NCBI GenBank assembly: GCA_963975425.1
Contig: CAXBGS010000003.1
Span: 835,277-899,276 of the forward strand
Length of the DNA: 64,000 nt
Source of the DNA: CAXBGS01 sp963975425
GTDB taxonomy: Bacteria; Planctomycetota; Planctomycetia; Pirellulales; Pirellulaceae
Direction of reading: 5' to 3'
Position numbers and translations under genes: made by a program. The notes beneath the pieces are model-generated. The model saw only the letters and a program-made list of their open reading frames with translations, ran no database searches and was not told where the DNA came from. This document shows, one piece after another, positions 8,185-16,804 of the stretch. Numbering within the stretch: position 1 is the first letter of the stretch; each line of letters starts with the position of its first letter.

Positions 8185-11100
8185 TCATCGAAAGACTCGA
8201 CCTGCAAGCCTACGGTGGCTTTTCCGATGTTTCGTTGGATCTATCCGCCGAGCCTCACCGTTTTCATCTGGTGTACGGCCCCAACGAATCGGGCAAGTCC
8301 ACCAGCTTACGAGCCATCACCTCGTTACTGTACGGCATGTCCAGCCGGATTGAGGACGCGTACATCCATCCCGCCGCAAAGCTGCGCGTCGGCGCGGTGC
8401 TGCGCGACGATCGGGGCAATACGATCGAATGCCTGCGCCGCCGTGGACGAGTCAAAACACTGCGGCAAGCCAACGACAAAGATGTTATCGACGATTCTGT
8501 CCTGCATGACATGCTGGGCGGTATCGACGAGGAGACGTTCCGGCGCCAGTTCGGCCTTTCACACGAAGAACTGGTCGAGGGTGGATCGGCGATCCTCAGT
8601 GGTAATGGCGACCTGGGTGCCATCTTGTTTGCCGCCGGGGCGGGCATCGGTCGGCTGAAAGAAATCCAGTCGACACTGGCGACCGAGTCGGACCAGCTAT
8701 TTAAACCTAGCGGAAAGAACGCAGCGCTCAATCAAGCGATCCGCGAGTTTGGCGAGAAGAACAAGAAATTAAAGGACTTGCAAGTCGCGCCTGCGGAGTT
8801 CAAACGATTGCAATCAGAGTTCGAAGCGAAGCGGGCAGTGGCCGCTGAGATGGAAAACTCGCTGACCAAGACGGCATCCGACCTGAACCGGCTTCGCGCG
8901 TATCGTAAGGCGATGCCGATCGCACCAAAGTGGAAATCGATTGTCGCCGAACTACAGCCATTGCAAGACGCGCCGCTGCTGGATGCGGGCTTTACCGAAC
9001 GACGACGTGACCTTGAATCGCAACTCGCGTTAAAAACCCAGACACTAGCGAATCTTGAAAAACGTTTGGCCGATCTTTCCGAATCGCTTCGCGGTATCGC
9101 CGCGGACGATCAAATCATGTCGCACGCTAGCGAGATCGATGAACTGTTTCAAAATCTTGGCGCGATCCGTAAGGCACGAAAAGACCAAGTCGGTCTTGTT
9201 CGCATCCGCCATGAAATCGAACGCGCGATGGTCGAAACGCTGCGTCAGCTGGCGATTGAGATTCCGGACGCTCATGAGGAAACTCGCAATGAGCGTATTG
9301 ACGCATCCGTCGGACGTCTGGAACTGACCGATGCCACGCGATCAACGATCAATTCGATGGCTCAGAATTACGGCGTGCTGATTCAGCAACGAGACTTGGC
9401 CGAACAAGAATTAGCAACGTTGAAACGCAAGCTGGATGATGTCGAGGAGGAACTGCGAGAGTCAGGGACGCCCGGAGATCCACAGTTATTGCGGGACGTT
9501 CTGGATGCGGTTGGATCGCCACACACGCGGATCGAGGCCGCCCAACAGCAAACCGAATTGGTCAATCGCTTTCACCGTAAGGCCGACGATTTATTGCAGC
9601 GACTCGCGGGGTACGAAGGAACCGCAGCGCAAGCGGCGAAATTATCTCTGCCAACGACACAGCAGATCGAACGCTTGTCAGCCCGACTGCAATCCAGCGA
9701 TGACGCACTCGCGGCGGCCAGATCCAAACTGGAACAGTTGTTCGCCGACAGAGATCAGACGGCATTAAGGCTTCGCCAAGACGCGATGACGGACAAACTT
9801 CCAACAATGGAAGAACTGCAGCAAGCGAGAAAAAATCGCAACGAAACGATCGATCGAGTCGGCGAAGAGGCATCCGGAGGCATCATTTCGCAACAAACCG
9901 TCAGCCGTCTTAGAAACGAGGTAATGCGGGCCGATCAGTTGATCGACACGATACGCATGCACGGCGAAACGGTGCATCGACGGGCAGCCGACCAAGCCAA
10001 ACTGGACCTGCTGGATGAACAAATTGAACTACAGCAAGCGACAGTGGAAACGGCGACGGAGGAATCAAGCGAGGCGCACGAACAGTGGCAATCGATCTGG
10101 CAAGCGATCGACGTGGTCGCCGACACACCGGCGCGAATGCAGCGTTGGGTCGCCGATCACCAGCAATTGGTTGAATGTGTTGCACAGTGCCAATTGGAAA
10201 CCAATCGGCTAAACAAAATTGATGAACAAGTCACGGTCGCTTGCCGTCGGCTGCACGAGGTCGTTGCCACGGCGACCTGCGTTGCGGCACCGGCCCCGCA
10301 GGGAGGCGGGCTTTTTGATCGCGAAGAATCGCGTGATGATTTGACACGACTGTATGACGAAGCGGCGAGTCTGCAGCGTTCGCTCTCCGAATCGAAGTCA
10401 CGGTATGACCAACTCTGTCAGAAACGAGACGCCCTAAAAAATGATCTGCCCGCGGCGGAATCTCGATTGCAGTCATCGATCGGAAAAACGCAACAGTGGG
10501 ATCAGCGATGGGAAAAGGTGACCGCAGCTTTTGTGGATGCCGCCGACCGCAGCCCCGACGTCGTCGTGTCCATGCTCAGCAAAATCGACGAACTGTGTGA
10601 CCAACGTCGAGAACGGAACATTTTGGCCACGCGTATTCGGTCAATCGGCGAAGACGACCAGCGGTACCGCGACGATGTCCTTCGTGTCGCGGGAAGCCTG
10701 GGCATCAAAACCGATGAAATTCGACAACACGATGGCGATGTTTCGACCGTCGTTCAAGTTTTATTTGACCGGTTGCAGCACGAGCGCAGCCAGGCCAGTC
10801 ATCGCACGTCTCTGGGCCAACAAGCCGAAGATGCCCGGCGAGAGATATCGTTGGCCAGGCAACAGGTTGATGAACTGGACGGGATGCTGGCCAAACTTTG
10901 CGAGGAAGCCGACTGCACGCACGTCAAAGAATTGGTCGAAATCGAGCGACGTGCCGAACAGCGGCGTCAGTTTGAAGCTTCGCTTGAAGCCGTCGAGGAT
11001 CAACTGCGTATCCTCGCCGGGGGCAGTGAAATCGCGGACTTCGTTGACCGAACACTTGAACAAGATGCGGGCGTGCTGGACGTCGAAATCGAAAAACTGG

Positions 11101-11759
11101 AATCGAGCGAACGAGAACTCAGTGAACGTATCGCCGCAGCCAACCAAGACCTTGGCGGCCTGCGGCGGGATCTGCAACGGATCGACGGCAGTGCTGAAGC
11201 TTCCGAGCTGCGGCAGTCGATCCAACTGTTAGCCGGTCAAATCAGTCGGCATGCGCAACAGTACGCGCAGACAAAAATCGCCGCCATGATTTTGCGCGAG
11301 GCGATCGAGCACTATCGTCGCGAAAACCAAGGACCCGTGCTTGGTTACGCGCAAGAATTTTTTCGCGGCTTGACCTGTGGTGAGTACACCACATTGCGCG
11401 TGGACCATGACGACGACGGGTCGCCGGTGTTGTTAGGAATTCGAGAAGCGGGTTTGCCCGATGTTCATGCGACCCACATGAGCACCGGTACCGCTGACGC
11501 GTTGTACCTAAGCTTACGACTGGCGTCATTGAAACATCAGATTTCGCACGGACAAACCGTGCCTTTGATCGTGGACGACTGTTTGATCCAGCTGGATGAT
11601 CGCCGAGCAGTCGCGGCAATCAAAGCATTTTCTGAATTGTCGACTCAGACGCAAGTCATTCTATTCACCCATCACAAACATCTGATCGATTTGGCTCGCA
11701 ATCACTTAGGCGAGCAGGAATTTCACGTCCATCAGTTGGACGAACTCTCCATTGGTTGA
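8181..11759 (+). CDS. SbcC/Rad50/YhaN-like SMC-type ATPase
   Basis: This 1192-residue protein is the expected ATPase partner of the preceding phosphoesterase. It starts MIIERLDLQAYGGFSDV, followed by Walker A GPNESGKST (33-41). A long Gln/Glu/Arg-rich central region (about 200-1000) is consistent with coiled coils. Near the C-terminus are the MSTGTADALYLSLRL signature and Walker B PLIVDDCLIQLDD (Asp 1132, Asp 1133), then a QVILFTHHKHL segment. I chose the ATG at 8181 (ATGA overlap with the upstream TGA) because the conserved N-terminus begins there; an ATG at 8109 would add 24 residues unlike the family. No CxxC zinc hook is apparent, which favours YhaN over Rad50/SbcC. Confidence 0.88.
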   Translation: MIIERLDLQAYGGFSDVSLDLSAEPHRFHLVYGPNESGKSTSLRAITSLLYGMSSRIEDAYIHPAAKLRVGAVLRDDRGNTIECLRRRGRVKTLRQANDKDVIDDSVLHDMLGGIDEETFRRQFGLSHEELVEGGSAILSGNGDLGAILFAAGAGIGRLKEIQSTLATESDQLFKPSGKNAALNQAIREFGEKNKKLKDLQVAPAEFKRLQSEFEAKRAVAAEMENSLTKTASDLNRLRAYRKAMPIAPKWKSIVAELQPLQDAPLLDAGFTERRRDLESQLALKTQTLANLEKRLADLSESLRGIAADDQIMSHASEIDELFQNLGAIRKARKDQVGLVRIRHEIERAMVETLRQLAIEIPDAHEETRNERIDASVGRLELTDATRSTINSMAQNYGVLIQQRDLAEQELATLKRKLDDVEEELRESGTPGDPQLLRDVLDAVGSPHTRIEAAQQQTELVNRFHRKADDLLQRLAGYEGTAAQAAKLSLPTTQQIERLSARLQSSDDALAAARSKLEQLFADRDQTALRLRQDAMTDKLPTMEELQQARKNRNETIDRVGEEASGGIISQQTVSRLRNEVMRADQLIDTIRMHGETVHRRAADQAKLDLLDEQIELQQATVETATEESSEAHEQWQSIWQAIDVVADTPARMQRWVADHQQLVECVAQCQLETNRLNKIDEQVTVACRRLHEVVATATCVAAPAPQGGGLFDREESRDDLTRLYDEAASLQRSLSESKSRYDQLCQKRDALKNDLPAAESRLQSSIGKTQQWDQRWEKVTAAFVDAADRSPDVVVSMLSKIDELCDQRRERNILATRIRSIGEDDQRYRDDVLRVAGSLGIKTDEIRQHDGDVSTVVQVLFDRLQHERSQASHRTSLGQQAEDARREISLARQQVDELDGMLAKLCEEADCTHVKELVEIERRAEQRRQFEASLEAVEDQLRILAGGSEIADFVDRTLEQDAGVLDVEIEKLESSERELSERIAAANQDLGGLRRDLQRIDGSAEASELRQSIQLLAGQISRHAQQYAQTKIAAMILREAIEHYRRENQGPVLGYAQEFFRGLTCGEYTTLRVDHDDDGSPVLLGIREAGLPDVHATHMSTGTADALYLSLRLASLKHQISHGQTVPLIVDDCLIQLDDRRAVAAIKAFSELSTQTQVILFTHHKHLIDLARNHLGEQEFHVHQLDELSIG

Positions 11760-11813
11760 TGCGCGAATGCGTGCTTGATGCGCAAATGCGTGCTTGATGC
11801 GGGAATGCGGGCG
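11757..11813. repeat. 19-bp tandem repeat, 3 copies, at the yhaN-like stop
   Basis: Three 19-bp units (11757-11775, 11776-11794, 11795-11813; first unit tgatgcgcgaatgcgtgct) run directly from the stop codon of the YhaN-like gene. The first unit includes the TGA, so the stop triplet is repeated downstream. No hairpin-plus-T-tract terminator is visible here. Confidence 0.9.
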
Positions 11814-12218
11814 TGCAAAACGCGCGGTCTCATATCGTGCGGTCATCGCCTGTTCCATCACGACTCGCGTGTTCAAGACTCGCGCAACCATCGCTCTTAC
11901 GATGGTCGCCCAAACGAACCTGCACCGCGTCGCGGCCTCCATCCGTGACGTCCGCTTGCGGTGTGCTCGGACCGGCTGATTTACAACGCTCTGATCGCTA
12001 TCGTGCTCGCCCGTTTCGAACTTTCGTCAACGCTATGCAGGTCGTTGCGAGTCACATCTGACTGCGCTGACAGGAGAACAGTCTGAGCACCGGCCGCAAG
12101 CAAATATTAAGAAATTTGCATTAAGACGCTCAGAACGCTCTACTAACGATCGTTAATCGCACACTAACGTCGATTTAACGCAGTTTTATCACCCTTTTTT
12201 TTACTTTGGAGCGTGTTG
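11814..12218. promoter_or_regulatory. Intergenic region with palindrome upstream of lipoprotein/DUF1559 pair
   Basis: About 400 bases hold no convincing ORF. The last 120 bases become AT-rich. At 12144-12155 is a perfect 12-bp palindrome TAACGATCGTTA, followed by two further taacg motifs before 12180 and a T-rich run (12194-12203) just ahead of the ribosome-binding site. This is a plausible promoter/operator for the small lipoprotein and DUF1559 gene. The role is inferred from position and symmetry only. Confidence 0.4.
12208..12211 (+). promoter_or_regulatory. Ribosome-binding site of the small lipoprotein
   Basis: GGAG lies 7 nt before the ATG at 12219. It decides in favour of this ATG over the in-frame GTG (12213) and TTG (12216), which are too close to the GGAG to use it. 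Confidence 0.6.
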
Positions 12219-12422
12219 ATGGAAATGATCCGAAAATTGAATTTTGCAGCCCCTGTGGCAGCTTGCTGCCTGCTTTTGTGCTGCTCACTGGCAGGCTGTG
12301 ACTCAGGCGGAGGCGAGCCGGAGACGATTTCGACCCAAAGCGAGCTCGAACAGTATCTCGAAGAGAACCCGAATTACGACGAGGGTATGGACGACGCATC
12401 TGCGGAAGAAGACTTGGAATAG
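12219..12422 (+). CDS. Small secreted lipoprotein
   Basis: This 67-residue protein starts MEMIRKLNF, then has a hydrophobic segment rich in Ala, Cys and Leu that ends in the lipobox SLAGC. Signal peptidase II processing would leave a mature peptide of about 40 residues. The mature part is strongly acidic (runs of Glu and Asp, ending AEEDLE) and has no domain I recognise. It lies just upstream of a DUF1559 gene on the same strand. Small lipoproteins next to DUF1559 genes are common in planctomycetes, so a cell-surface role linked to the DUF1559 protein is inferred. The CDS is short but is supported by the signal, lipobox and RBS. Confidence 0.7.
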   Translation: MEMIRKLNFAAPVAACCLLLCCSLAGCDSGGGEPETISTQSELEQYLEENPNYDEGMDDASAEEDLE

Positions 12423-12574
12423 CGTCGTATGCCAAACGAAAAGCAGTGAGAATTTTTTCAGCCGGCGATCATTGAATTGCCGACTCGACGCAAGGCAGAT
12501 TTGCCTTGAATTTTTTTGTGGGGTGCGTTTGTGCCTCTCTATCACTTTCATTTTCAATTGAGATGGACTCTGTA

Positions 12575-13906
12575 ATGTATGATCGAACTCGAAGACAGGG
12601 CTTCACGCTGGTGGAGCTGTTGGTGGTGATTGCCATCATCGGCGTGCTGGTTGGACTCCTGTTACCCGCCGTGCAAGCGGCTCGTGAAGCGGCTCGGCGA
12701 ATGAGCTGCAGCAATAATTTCAAACAGATTGGATTGGCGGTTCACAACTATCACGCGGCGTACAATTTAGTTCCGATGCACGGCACCGGAACGATCAGTG
12801 TTGATTATCACCAACAACCACCACGCGATCAGCCAATCACCGGAAACAGCGGAATGGACCTGAGCTTCCTGGTTGGCATTTTGCCATTTATGGAACAGCA
12901 AGCGCTTTGGGAACAAATCAGCAATCCCTTTGTCCCCACCGTCGGATCGACAGTATCGGTTCCACCCAGCCCGACCGATCCCGCGTTTCCACCGATGGGC
13001 CCCAGTCCGCACAAACCACTTGGCAATGCCACACGTGGACATGTGGCGCACCAATACGATCCTTGGTTGACCGAGATCCCAACGCTGCGATGTCCCAGCG
13101 ATCCTGGCCGAGGCTTACCAGCGAACGGCCGCACGAACTACGCCGCCTGCATCGGTGACTCGATGGACGTGACCCACGTCGGGACGCGGGCGTACGGCAT
13201 GACGGCCGGACCAACCATGGGCCCAGGCTGGTCGAATTATCCTGCTCCGTATGGTCGCCCCAATTCCAATCTGGCGCAACGCGCACGATCCGGTTGTCGC
13301 GGTTTCTTTATTCCAAGAACCGCCGCGGCTTTTCGTGACACGCTGGACGGGTTGTCCAACACGATCATGGCGGGCGAGATCGCGACCGACCTTGGTGACC
13401 GGGACATCCGTACCGACTTTTATCGGGGTGCCGGCATGGATATGGGCGGTCTGTACGACAACCCGAACGTTGCGCAAGAATCAGGCTGGATCAATCCGCT
13501 GCGACCGCAGTTCTGGGATCCCACGGTGGTCGGACCCAACCCAGGCGTCCCGACGGGGGCGGCGGGCAAGCGAGGATACCGGTGGCACAATTCTCGCGGA
13601 ATCTACAGTGCGATGGCAACAATTTTGGCCCCCAATCGCGAAGTCGTGATGACGGCCGGTGGTGCGTCGCTTGGCACGATCCCGCCGAGCAGCCGACACC
13701 AGGGCGGCGTGCATGTCTTGATGGGCGACGGTGCGGTGAAATTTGTGACCGATTCGATCGAATCGGGGAATTCAAGTTCGCCAACGGTTTACCGGATCAA
13801 CAACACCCGTGTCTCGACGCTTCCGATCGGTTCGGCAAGTCCCTATGGATTGTGGGGCGCACTGGGAACTCGAGCGAACCGGGAAACCATCGACGAAGAG
13901 TTTTGA
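12575..13906 (+). CDS. DUF1559 pseudopilin-like protein with H-X9-DG motif
   Basis: The protein begins MYDRTRRQGFTLVELLVVIA, a type IV prepilin-like leader with cleavage expected after Gly 9 (G|FTLVE, Glu 14). The LLLPAVQAAREAARRMSC segment of planctomycete DUF1559 proteins follows, leading into KQIGLAVHNYH. Near the C-terminus is the H-X9-DG motif: His 375, then DG at 385-386 in GDGAVKFV. The family is secreted or surface-anchored and hugely expanded in planctomycetes; its exact role is not established. I chose the ATG at 12575; ATG 12563 and ATG 12506 are in frame upstream, and none has a strong Shine-Dalgarno. It follows the small lipoprotein by 152 bp. Confidence 0.9.
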   Translation: MYDRTRRQGFTLVELLVVIAIIGVLVGLLLPAVQAAREAARRMSCSNNFKQIGLAVHNYHAAYNLVPMHGTGTISVDYHQQPPRDQPITGNSGMDLSFLVGILPFMEQQALWEQISNPFVPTVGSTVSVPPSPTDPAFPPMGPSPHKPLGNATRGHVAHQYDPWLTEIPTLRCPSDPGRGLPANGRTNYAACIGDSMDVTHVGTRAYGMTAGPTMGPGWSNYPAPYGRPNSNLAQRARSGCRGFFIPRTAAAFRDTLDGLSNTIMAGEIATDLGDRDIRTDFYRGAGMDMGGLYDNPNVAQESGWINPLRPQFWDPTVVGPNPGVPTGAAGKRGYRWHNSRGIYSAMATILAPNREVVMTAGGASLGTIPPSSRHQGGVHVLMGDGAVKFVTDSIESGNSSSPTVYRINNTRVSTLPIGSASPYGLWGALGTRANRETIDEEF

Positions 13907-14368
13907 TGTGACCTGAGAATCGGTGCATCGACGGGACCGATTCGAAAGGTCGACCAGATTCTTATGAACCCGCTCGTCGTTGCCATCATCGTCGATGGTA
14001 ACGACGGCGGATCAAGCTTGAGCACGCCAGCGGTGGACCAGCCCATCGAATACGTTCGCGCCGGCTGGCGGTCGCACGCAAATTTTTGCGGTCGAACCAC
14101 GGTGAACGTGTTTCATGGCACCGGTCAGCATCGCCAACTCGCCGACGATTGCGATACCGGACCACTTGAAAGCTGATCGTCAGAAAGCTTGAGCAAAAGC
14201 GAGATTCCGCGTCACAATCGTTACAAGCTGTCTTGGTGGACCCACGAGCGAGTGGGTTGATCAAGTCGTGCGTTTCCGATTCGATCGCTGGCCGTCTGTG
14301 ACCGATGGACCAGACAACAGGAATCGGACAACTCGATCAACCATCGCACGAAGTACGGGCTGGCAAGG
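13907..14368. other. Intergenic region, small hairpin only
   Basis: This 460-base stretch lies between the DUF1559 gene and the GMC oxidoreductase. A perfect 6-bp stem-loop ACCCAC-gagcga-GTGGGT is at 14240-14257 without a T-tract, so it is not a classic terminator. Frames open in this stretch (for example 92 codons on the minus strand) show no recognisable protein features. I see nothing else in it. Confidence 0.5.
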
Positions 14369-16804
14369 ATGCTGGATTTTTCGTCACTTGAGTTTTTTTC
14401 ACGCCGAGATGTCCTCAAAGGCTCACTCGCGGCGGGTCTGTTGCCATTTGGCCTGGGCACTAAAAAGGCTGCCGATGGATTTCCCGTCTGCCCACTGAAC
14501 GTGGTCCGTCAAGACCGATTCGGAACATTGGTCGCCATCGTCCGCGCCCAAATCGACACCCTATGGTGCGGGTGGCAAGGCGACGATGCGTGTCAGATTG
14601 CACGCGAGATTTTGATCTACGCCGATCATTTACCGCGACGGATTCAGCACGGCATCGCCATCGCTCTGCTTTGGCTGGATGTTTATTCGCTCAAGCACAT
14701 GGGGCGACAACTCGAACATCTATGCCCGCGGGATGTGCGACGCGTCTTGAATCAGGGCGAGTACCCGTCGACGTTGAAAGATCCGCCGCGGATTCTGTGG
14801 TGCGACGATCACTTGCTGCATACGGCTGTCAGCGGGATCACAATGCTGGGACGAATGGTGATCCACTCTCGTAAGCCCGCACGCGATTTGATCGGGATGG
14901 GGTGGTCGACGGTTTGTTCACAGCCCGAGAACCTCGTTTCCGTCGCTCCGCCACCGCTGGCAGATTTATCCGAACACTACGACGTCTGTATCATCGGCAG
15001 CGGTGCCGGCGGCGCGACGGTGGCGAATCGCTTGACGGCAGAAGGCAAACGCGTCGTGATCCTGGATTTGGGTGAGTTCGTCAGCCCCGACGAGCTGATT
15101 CAAAAGGTCCCCCAGCCGGACGGCTCGATCAAGCTGGAACCGCCACGCAGCGATGAAGTCCTGTATCGGTTGTACAAAGACGCAGGCGGACAGATCGCCG
15201 GCGGGCTGGGCAAAGTCAAATCAAAACTGGACTTGGCAATCCCATCGCGGCGCAAAAAGATTCCGCCCAAGCAAACCATCAACATTTGTCAGGCCAAGGT
15301 TTTTGGCGGCGGTCCTTACGTCAATAACGCCATCCATCTGCCGATGATCGAATCGGTTTACGAGTCATGGGGCGAAAAAAGACCTGCGGGCGTCTCGTAC
15401 CAGCAACTCGCCGAAGTGATGGATTCGATCTGTCACGAGCTTGGCGTCAATACCGAAGTCACCAAAGCACAAATCAGTGACCGCAGCATCCGATTCCAAG
15501 AAGGCTGTGAGGCCTTGGGCGAAGAAGTCCAACCGCTGCCCGTCGCGATGCGTCGTGACTGCAACGGATGCGGCAGCGACAACTCGGTTGATAGTTTTGG
15601 CGATCACATCGGCGGCGTTCATCCGTACCATCCCGGCGGGCCCAACAGTTTCCTGATCCAGGCGATGAACAACGTCCAGCCCGCACACGTTTCCTACCGG
15701 ACGACGGCAGACCGATTACGGATCCACCGCGACGATTGCGGCACGTTAAAAGTGCACGGTGTTGATGTCCATCGCAAGGAAGCCGACGGCTGTTACACAA
15801 AATCGACGGTCACCGCCAACGAGTTCGTCGTCTCGTGCGGTGTCGGTGCGTCGACAAAACTGATCAGCCAAAGCCTTGCATCGGCCAAGCTGCGCAATCG
15901 CAACCTGGGCAAACGGTTGACGGCCAATGTCGGCACGGCAATTTATGCGATGTACGACAAGCCGATTTGGCCTAGCGACAGTGGTCGACCCGAACCGGGT
16001 GTGACGCAGTGCTTTCTAGTCGATCGCCGCATGATCGAAAAAGACGGCAAGATGCTGGAAGAACCGGCTCTGGAAAACTGGTTTCACTTTCCCGGAACCG
16101 TCGCCCTCGCCTTGTGTGGTTGGTTCAAAGAATTTGCGTGCGTGATGCACAAATTCAACCACTTGTCGATGTCGGGAATCGTTGTCCCCACGAAAGTTCG
16201 CCCCTGCAACTATGTTGATGCTTGCGGCAAAGTCGAATTGGAATTGGACTGCGACGAGTTTGAGATGCTGTTGCGTGGCATGCGACGCGTCGCCAGGATT
16301 TACTTTGCGGCAGCAAAATCAGACGACGGTGTGCAGTTGCACCTGCCGACCAAAGCCGTCCTGTTGCGAGGTGGACGCCCGGCGGTGATTCGGTGCATGG
16401 AAGACTTTGAATGGGCGTTGTGCGAGATTCGTCGCCGCGGACCGGCCTTTGTCAATTTGCTGACCACCCACACCCAAGGCGGCGCCGCGATGGGTGACGT
16501 GGTCAACGCCGAAACGTTCCAATTGCAAACCGATTGTGGCGAAGCGATTGAGAATCTAACCGTTGCCGATGCGACCGTTTTCCCCGCCGGATGCGAAATC
16601 AACCCGCAGCTAACGATCAAAGCGTTGGCGTCGCTGGCGGCCGATCAAGTCAGCAAACGCATGGCCGGTAACGATACAGGCTTGCCCATGATTACCGAGA
16701 CCGACGCGGCACCAGGCATCGACACGCCACAACCGATCAGCGCTGACGCACATGCACAAATGGCGGACGCCAACTCGGTGCTAGCGAGGCATCATCAACG
16801 TTGA
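14369..16804 (+). CDS. GMC-type FAD-dependent oxidoreductase with Tat-like N-terminus
   Basis: This 811-residue flavoenzyme probably oxidises an alcohol or sugar substrate. The N-terminus has a twin-arginine-like signal (SRRDVLKGSLAAGLLPFGLG, about residues 11-30), suggesting folded export. Residues 50-195 are helical and may resemble the gluconate-dehydrogenase small-subunit-like domain found ahead of GMC domains. The FAD Rossmann motif YDVCIIGSGAGGATVANRL starts at Tyr 204, with an acidic strand end (VVILDLGEF). The C-terminal GMC motif is VADATVFPAGCEINPQLTIK. A Cys-containing NGCGSDN segment sits mid-protein. The length and N-terminal extension resemble long-chain alcohol oxidase or cholesterol-oxidase-like GMC proteins; the substrate cannot be told. 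Its 3' end overlaps the converging anti-sigma-like gene by 68 bp. Confidence 0.82.
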   Translation: MLDFSSLEFFSRRDVLKGSLAAGLLPFGLGTKKAADGFPVCPLNVVRQDRFGTLVAIVRAQIDTLWCGWQGDDACQIAREILIYADHLPRRIQHGIAIALLWLDVYSLKHMGRQLEHLCPRDVRRVLNQGEYPSTLKDPPRILWCDDHLLHTAVSGITMLGRMVIHSRKPARDLIGMGWSTVCSQPENLVSVAPPPLADLSEHYDVCIIGSGAGGATVANRLTAEGKRVVILDLGEFVSPDELIQKVPQPDGSIKLEPPRSDEVLYRLYKDAGGQIAGGLGKVKSKLDLAIPSRRKKIPPKQTINICQAKVFGGGPYVNNAIHLPMIESVYESWGEKRPAGVSYQQLAEVMDSICHELGVNTEVTKAQISDRSIRFQEGCEALGEEVQPLPVAMRRDCNGCGSDNSVDSFGDHIGGVHPYHPGGPNSFLIQAMNNVQPAHVSYRTTADRLRIHRDDCGTLKVHGVDVHRKEADGCYTKSTVTANEFVVSCGVGASTKLISQSLASAKLRNRNLGKRLTANVGTAIYAMYDKPIWPSDSGRPEPGVTQCFLVDRRMIEKDGKMLEEPALENWFHFPGTVALALCGWFKEFACVMHKFNHLSMSGIVVPTKVRPCNYVDACGKVELELDCDEFEMLLRGMRRVARIYFAAAKSDDGVQLHLPTKAVLLRGGRPAVIRCMEDFEWALCEIRRRGPAFVNLLTTHTQGGAAMGDVVNAETFQLQTDCGEAIENLTVADATVFPAGCEINPQLTIKALASLAADQVSKRMAGNDTGLPMITETDAAPGIDTPQPISADAHAQMADANSVLARHHQR

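Noticed and set aside
10531..11232. 233-codon plus-strand frame inside the YhaN-like gene
   Set aside because: It is an alternative frame of the coiled-coil region of an intact ATPase gene.
1222..11759. The nuclease/helicase/SMC-type operon considered as a phage-defence island
   Set aside because: All four products match general recombination families; there is no integrase, tRNA junction or other defence gene around it.
14240..14257. Stem-loop considered as terminator of the first DUF1559 gene
   Set aside because: It lies more than 330 bp after the stop and has no T-tract; kept only as a note in the intergenic entry.
13986..14264. 92-codon minus-strand frame in the 460-bp gap before the GMC gene
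   Set aside because: The product is Arg/Ser-rich with no fold-like pattern and no ribosome-binding site; it is probably a chance frame in GC-rich DNA.
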